Position numbers and translations under genes: made by a program. Below, in pieces: positions 60,386 through 64,000 of a stretch of DNA of 64,000 nt. The DNA comes from Sporobacter sp963675425 (GTDB lineage Bacteria; Bacillota; Clostridia; Oscillospirales; Oscillospiraceae). The notes below the pieces were generated by a model, which saw nothing but the letters and a program-made list of their open reading frames with translations, did no database searches and had not been told where the DNA came from. The DNA is taken from the NCBI GenBank assembly GCA_963675425.1, contig OY776214.1:744001-808000 (forward strand). Direction: 5' to 3'. Numbering within the stretch: the first letter of the stretch is position 1; each line of letters opens with the position of its first letter.

Positions 60386-60597
60386 CAAAAAATGCCTCTT
60401 TCACCTGTATGGCCCGCTCACATAAAGAGCAGACCTCCTTCGACAGACGAAAAAGACAATGCTATAGATTCACATATAAACTTAGCTGTCTCTGTCACAA
60501 AGGATCAAAGCAGATATATAAATTGCTGGGATAACCACAATTCGCGTGCAGCTCCAAGGGATACCGCCGCTTGTACAGTTCGTTTAAGATACTGCCG
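60386..60597 (-). ncRNA. Structured leader RNA with terminator before the pan-coa operon
   Basis: From the predicted start near 60597 to the T-run at 60392-60387 there is no long ORF but many pairings: GACAGA/TCTGTC with CCTT/AAGG around it, and a final hairpin (GCTCTTTATG, GGCCATA, AAAGAGGC) followed by six T. Size about 211 nt; the panG start is ~95 bases beyond the terminator. It could be an unrecognised riboswitch or attenuator, or an independent RNA such as 6S. No T-box sequence was seen. It occupies most of the gap 60292-60850. Confidence 0.55.
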
Positions 60598-60603
60598 TAT
60601 AAC

Positions 60604-60632
60604 ATTATAGCGTATTGCGCAGCGTTTTTCAA
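60604..60632 (-). promoter_or_regulatory. Consensus promoter of the leader RNA/pan-coa operon
   Basis: Minus strand TTGAAA (60632-60627), 17 bases, TATAAT (60609-60604). Confidence 0.8.
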
Positions 60633-60850
60633 ATGATTCTATTATTTTCTAGCAGTTGGTGCCTTTCATAAAGAATTAAAGCGCCTGCGTTGGCTATAAT
60701 GTCCCATTTATAGACAAAAACTATCCATAAGGCTTGCAGAAACACTGATTTTTGGATAATATAAGTTAATCATTTCATATAAATGCGGATAGGCTATAGG
60801 CCGAAACGATAAATGGATTATGAGAAATACTTTATCTGGAGGACAAGCGC

Positions 60851-61294
60851 ATGCTAAAGGAAAAACTGCTCGGCACATGGAAGCTGGCATCATTCACCGG
60901 GACAGACGAGACGGGCGAGACCGTCCATATCATGGGAGAGGGCGCCACGGGCTTTATCTGCTATTCCCAGGACGGCTGGGTATCCGTTGAGATTCTGCGC
61001 GCCGGACGGCCGAAATACGATATCCCGGACACGGAGCTGGGCTCCGACGAACAGACCCTCGCCGCCGCGCGCGGCATGTTCGCGTACGCGGGGCGGTTTA
61101 CCGCGGACGAGGACAACGAGATCGTTTACCATGAGCTGGAGTTCAGCCTCATCCCCAACTGGATCGGCAGCCGCCAAAAACGCTACGTCAACTTTAAGGA
61201 CGACGGCCACACACTGATTTTAACAGCCGACCCCGTCCGCATCGGCAAGGACGGCAAAAAGCGCAACACGGCTCTGTGCTGGGTGCGCGGATAG
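60851..61294 (+). CDS. Lipocalin-like domain protein
   Basis: A 147-aa protein starting LLGTWKLASFTGTDETGE, with GFICYSQDGWVSVEILRAGRP and a final beta-strand pattern (RYVNFKDDGHTLILTADP). This is the lipocalin-5 type, a soluble cytoplasmic beta-barrel with unknown ligand. GGAGGACAAGCGC precedes the ATG. GC content is higher than its surroundings. A strong terminator follows. Confidence 0.85.
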   Translation: MLKEKLLGTWKLASFTGTDETGETVHIMGEGATGFICYSQDGWVSVEILRAGRPKYDIPDTELGSDEQTLAAARGMFAYAGRFTADEDNEIVYHELEFSLIPNWIGSRQKRYVNFKDDGHTLILTADPVRIGKDGKKRNTALCWVRG

Positions 61295-61309
61295 GCAGAC
61301 TCAAATAAC

Positions 61310-61345
61310 AGCCCCGCCATAGCAATCAATTTGCATGGCGGGGCT
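61310..61345 (+). terminator. Terminator after the lipocalin-like gene
   Basis: AGCCCCGCCAT / ATGGCGGGGCT with inner GCAA/TTGC pairing, then CTTTG. Confidence 0.85.
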
Positions 61346-61363
61346 CTTTGATACACCGAAAAA

Positions 61364-61537
61364 TTATTGGGCGCTGGGTGAAAAGGTGGCGCAGTCGGTC
61401 TCGCCGGATGTTTTGGCGTTTCTGGGCGTAACCTGGATTTTGTCCGCCGAGCAGTAGTCGCCGCTCATATAATACTGGCAGCTTGAAACTTCGCAGCTGA
61501 TACCCTGATTGGGGTGGTCCATTTTATTAGCTTTCAT
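61364..61537 (-). CDS. DUF1540-domain protein, 57 aa
   Basis: Translated by hand: MKANKMDHPNQGISCEVSSC begins a Cys motif with Cys at residues 15, 20, 29 and 49 (SCEVSSC, GDYCSA, TDCATF), the DUF1540 metal-binding pattern widespread in Clostridia. GGAGGTAAATG precedes the ATG at 61537; an ATG at 61540 is also possible but too close to the ribosome site. Confidence 0.85.
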   Translation of the reverse strand: MKANKMDHPNQGISCEVSSCQYYMSGDYCSADKIQVTPRNAKTSGETDCATFSPSAQ

Positions 61538-61707
61538 CATTTACCTCCATCAGGCGGCGGGCTTTAGCCCGCGCCGGTTTGCGGGCGGATTTTGCGCCCG
61601 TTTGAAATTCCCAAATCAAAAGATCCGCTGGTAGTATTTCTGTTAACATTCCGTATTATTCAGCTGTAATAAACCGCCGGACTATAGATCCGACAAAACG
61701 ATACACT

Positions 61708-61765
61708 TGTTGAAAAAGCCGCTCTCGCGGCTTTTCGACAGTTTGATGCGGCCCCGAAGGGCCGC
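61708..61765. repeat. Double hairpin, including dispersed repeat copy 2
   Basis: TGTTGAAAAAGCCGC-TCTC-GCGGCTTTTCGACA (61708-61740) closely matches 42148-42181. After GTTTGAT follows GCGGCCC-CGAA-GGGCCGC (61748-61765). Together they probably terminate the lipoprotein gene at 61776. The remainder of 61538-61707 shows only GC-rich inverted repeats. Confidence 0.7.
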
Positions 61766-61775
61766 TTCATTACGC

Positions 61776-62423
61776 TTATAAAATTTTGAAATCCTGAGTC
61801 ATATCATACATTCTCGCGCCAAAGCCCTCAGCGGCCTCCAGAAAATAAACGTTGCTGATGATATAAACGCCGCCATTGCTTTCGATCAGGTAATAATCGA
61901 TGATTTTGCTGTCCGGGGAACCGCCGTAAACGGCGTGGATATTCGTTGCGTCGTATTCACCAACGGTTATTGCGCTCTCGTCGGCGCTGGTGATATCGTT
62001 GTCCGCCGTTAAGGACGCCGCAGCGTCGGCTGCCGTTGCGTCCTCCAGATATGAAACGGCCATATATACTTTGTCGTTGGCAAGGCTTGGATAATTATCC
62101 GTGTCCTCGCCGGGCTTAAACTCGAAGCGGTCGATATCGATGGGTATGGTATACCCGTAACTGCCGTTTATACGCTGATAATTTACGTTTTCATCCATGC
62201 CCTCAATTTGTATGACTTTTGTGTATACGTCATTGTTTTCACTGCTGGGTTCGGGCTGCGTATCGTCCGGCGAAGCCGACGGAGTTTCGGTCGGATTTTC
62301 TGGTTGAGTTGGGCTGCTGCTGGTTGACGGTGCGGCGCTGCCGTCAACATCATCTTTCGGTGAACAGCCTGTTACAACAAATATTAAAGACAGAACGACT
62401 ATGATAATTGATAATTTTTGCAT
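61776..62423 (-). CDS. Lipoprotein of unknown function
   Basis: A 215-aa protein with signal peptide and lipobox VVTGC (lipidated Cys at residue 20). A Ser/Pro/Thr-rich linker (21-64) leads to a C-terminal domain of ~150 residues with IDIDRFEFKPGEDTDNY and alternating strands. No family is recognised. AAGGAGATTATT precedes the ATG. Confidence 0.82.
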   Translation of the reverse strand: MQKLSIIIVVLSLIFVVTGCSPKDDVDGSAAPSTSSSPTQPENPTETPSASPDDTQPEPSSENNDVYTKVIQIEGMDENVNYQRINGSYGYTIPIDIDRFEFKPGEDTDNYPSLANDKVYMAVSYLEDATAADAAASLTADNDITSADESAITVGEYDATNIHAVYGGSPDSKIIDYYLIESNGGVYIISNVYFLEAAEGFGARMYDMTQDFKIL

Positions 62424-62647
62424 AATAATCTCCTTATAGCCTTTTGCAGTAGGACGGCCTCGCCGTGTTTTTTGTTCCGGTCACAGTTACGTAGAATCAA
62501 AAGCCCGGTGATATGGAGATTATCCATGGCCTGCTCCGGCCGACAAACATACCGGTTGGTGACTAACTCACAGTACGTTCCGCAGCCTTGCAGAGTAGTA
62601 TAAAGTACATAATACAAAATATAAATACATAATCGGAGGTTATCAAA

Positions 62648-62749
62648 ATGTTTTTCGGGAAAAACAATACATGGATCATTATCGCCGCTGTCGTTTTCAT
62701 CCTTTTTTCCATGAATAATAAATGCGACGGAGCCGGGATCTGCAAATAA
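62648..62749 (+). CDS. 33-aa single-span membrane peptide
   Basis: GGAGGTTATCAAA gives a good ribosome site for MFFGKNNTWIIIAAVVFILF, one membrane helix, then a short tail with two Cys (CDGAGIC). A hairpin terminator follows 18 bases later, so the unit is complete: ribosome site, ORF and terminator. It resembles the small spore or membrane peptides of Firmicutes; the function is unknown. Confidence 0.7.
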   Translation: MFFGKNNTWIIIAAVVFILFSMNNKCDGAGICK

Positions 62750-62766
62750 AATCTGTCTTCATAAGT

Positions 62767-62796
62767 CTGTAAGGAGCCTGAAAAGGCTCCTTACAG
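62767..62796. terminator. Terminator between the small peptide gene and the HD gene
   Basis: CTGTAAGGAGCC / GGCTCCTTACAG, 12-bp stem with a 6-base loop TGAAAA; works for both converging genes. Confidence 0.8.
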
Positions 62797-62825
62797 GCTG
62801 TTACTGCCCGGGGTCTTGTTGGATA

Positions 62826-63422
62826 TCATTCGTTTTCAAGGACAAACGCGCACCAGTTATCGGCGTATTGCAGCAGCAGCGTCAGAGGGGTCTCGTGCCT
62901 GGCGACGCTGTGGTTGTCATCCACATACTGCCCGTCGTGGTATACAATCGCCTGAGTCTCTTCTTCAGAAAGCGGCAAATGCGGGAGCGCCAGGTATAGG
63001 CTCCGGACCGGGACGCTCAGATAAGTCAGATCGTTATTAAAGCGGTACGGCGTCCAGGCCGGATAACCGTGCTGCTTCTGCCGGTCTGACGGTTCGTTGA
63101 TGAGGTATTGAGGATTACCGGGCATGCCGGCTTTTCCCAAATCGTGAAGAAGGGCGACGATCACACAGCTTTCATCTGACATTTCCGGTGCCAGGGCATC
63201 CTTTATTTTAAGCATCGTCTCCGCGACATTGCAGGAATGCTCCAGAAGTCCGCATTTTTTTGAAAGATGAAAACGTGTGCTGGCCGGCGCCGTCAGCCAC
63301 TCGGTTTTATTCTCTATAAAGCTGCATAATGCTTTGAACTCCGCTTTCCGCTGGATAACCTTGTCTTTTAATCTTTCGTAACGTTTGATGAGGTCGGCCG
63401 TCTCTTTTGTGTATTTCAGCAT
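62826..63422 (-). CDS. HD-domain phosphohydrolase-like protein
   Basis: About 198 aa from ATG 63422. GLLEHSCNVAETMLKI, IVALLHDLGKAG and AIVYHDGQYV give the His, His-Asp and late His/Asp of an HD domain. The usual sequence context resembles HD proteins of phage and Clostridia that act on nucleotides. The start lies 2 bases after the pdaA stop and lacks a clear ribosome site; translation is probably coupled. Confidence 0.82.
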   Translation of the reverse strand: MLKYTKETADLIKRYERLKDKVIQRKAEFKALCSFIENKTEWLTAPASTRFHLSKKCGLLEHSCNVAETMLKIKDALAPEMSDESCVIVALLHDLGKAGMPGNPQYLINEPSDRQKQHGYPAWTPYRFNNDLTYLSVPVRSLYLALPHLPLSEEETQAIVYHDGQYVDDNHSVARHETPLTLLLQYADNWCAFVLENE

Positions 63423-63426
63423 AAAT

Positions 63427-64000
63427 TTAAGATAGTTTTTCAAACTGATAGCCGGCTTTGCGTGCCTCGTCAATAAACGAGCCTAAAATCTGCGCATTAT
63501 CCTTTGACACGGCGTGAAGGAGATAAACAGCGCCGTTATGAAGGCCGCTCACAACCTTCGTAAAAGCTTTATCGGGACCCATTTGTTTATGCGTATCCCA
63601 GTCGACATAGGCAAAGCTCCAGAAGACCGATTTATATCCAAGGCTTTGCGTTAAGGCAAGTGTCCTCTCGGAAAACTCGCCCATGGGCGGCCTGAATAAT
63701 GTCATAGTGTAATTAAACGTATCGCTGATATAATCGTGCAAGGCCGTGATTTCGTTTGAGGCTTTTGATAGACTGACTGTCGGCATGGAGGGATGGGTAT
63801 AGCTGTGATTGCCGACAACGTGCCCGTCATCAATCATCCGCTGAACCAGCTCGGAATTACGCTTAGCGTAATCATACGTCACAAAAAAGACGGCCGGTAC
63901 ACCCTTTTCTTTTAGAACATCCAATATGGTTGATGTGTAGCCGTTTTCATAGCCCTCATCAAAAGTAAGATAGATTTTGTTTGTATTCTCTTCTATAAAT
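63427..64000 (-). CDS. pdaA: PdaA-like polysaccharide (muramic delta-lactam) deacetylase, partial
   Basis: The minus-strand frame stays open to base 64000, giving at least 190 residues of the C-terminal part. NodB motifs: YLTFDEGYENGYT (Asp-Glu pair), NHSYTHPSMP (metal His), FRPPMGEFSE (motif 3) and SFAYVDWDTHKQMGPDKA, plus LLHAVSKDN (motif 5). The motif spellings match PdaA, the spore-cortex enzyme that deacetylates MurNAc before delta-lactam formation. The N-terminus and signal peptide lie outside the window. Confidence 0.85.
   Translation of the reverse strand, partial: FIEENTNKIYLTFDEGYENGYTSTILDVLKEKGVPAVFFVTYDYAKRNSELVQRMIDDGHVVGNHSYTHPSMPTVSLSKASNEITALHDYISDTFNYTMTLFRPPMGEFSERTLALTQSLGYKSVFWSFAYVDWDTHKQMGPDKAFTKVVSGLHNGAVYLLHAVSKDNAQILGSFIDEARKAGYQFEKLS

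Noticed and set aside
60386..60597. T-box riboswitch before the pan operon
   Set aside because: The conserved AGGGTGGNACCGCG box and a stem I pattern were not found, so only a generic leader RNA is reported.

Overview
The window looks like the chromosome of an anaerobic, probably spore-forming Clostridia member (Oscillospiraceae-like Firmicute). This is inferred from strong GGAGG ribosome sites, a PdaA-type spore-cortex deacetylase, a DUF1540 protein, split coaB/coaC genes, a PanG-type ketopantoate reductase, URO-D-family/GPH-transporter genes and a Tn/ICE-type conjugative module ending in a large serine recombinase. No rRNA, tRNA or CRISPR array was seen.

Region 1 (1-22.4 kb) is the right part of an integrative conjugative element, almost all on the minus strand. 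In transcription order it runs: small protein, ParA, a 1184-aa repeat-rich surface protein, a ParB-like protein, a frameshifted double-HTH regulator, a second ParB-like protein, a 2320-aa ArdC/methylase/helicase polyvalent protein, a HAD-nucleotidase fused to polyvalent domains, a TOPRIM primase-like protein, a hairpin-rich candidate oriT, a MobC-like RHH protein, two small proteins and a MobP3-like relaxase cut by the left edge. A plus-strand XRE regulator and serine recombinase close the element.

Region 2 (22.4-41.8 kb) is accessory chromosome: HxlR and MarR regulators, a TspO/CrtN/CrtQ/CrtO-like operon that resembles the tail of staphyloxanthin synthesis but lacks a carotenoid synthase, a PadR/DUF1700/TMEM164-like/SDR operon, a TetR-controlled ABC-2 exporter with a 46-aa membrane protein, small membrane and secreted proteins, an Old Yellow Enzyme-type Fe-S flavoenzyme and a zinc-ribbon membrane protein.

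Region 3 (41.9-50.6 kb) holds a URO-D/GPH transporter/PucR/URO-D locus with two copies of a 54-bp promoter-operator, plus a terminator hairpin apparently split by a ~221-bp insertion.

Region 4 (50.7-60.6 kb) is a cofactor region on the minus strand. An FMN-riboswitch operon (ribD, ribE, ribBA, ribH and a HAD phosphatase) makes riboflavin. A second operon (panG, panB, panC, panD, coaB, coaC, coaX) preceded by a structured ~210-nt leader makes pantothenate and 4'-phosphopantetheine.

Region 5 (60.8-64 kb) contains a lipocalin-like protein, DUF1540, a lipoprotein, a 33-aa membrane peptide, an HD-domain protein and a partial pdaA.
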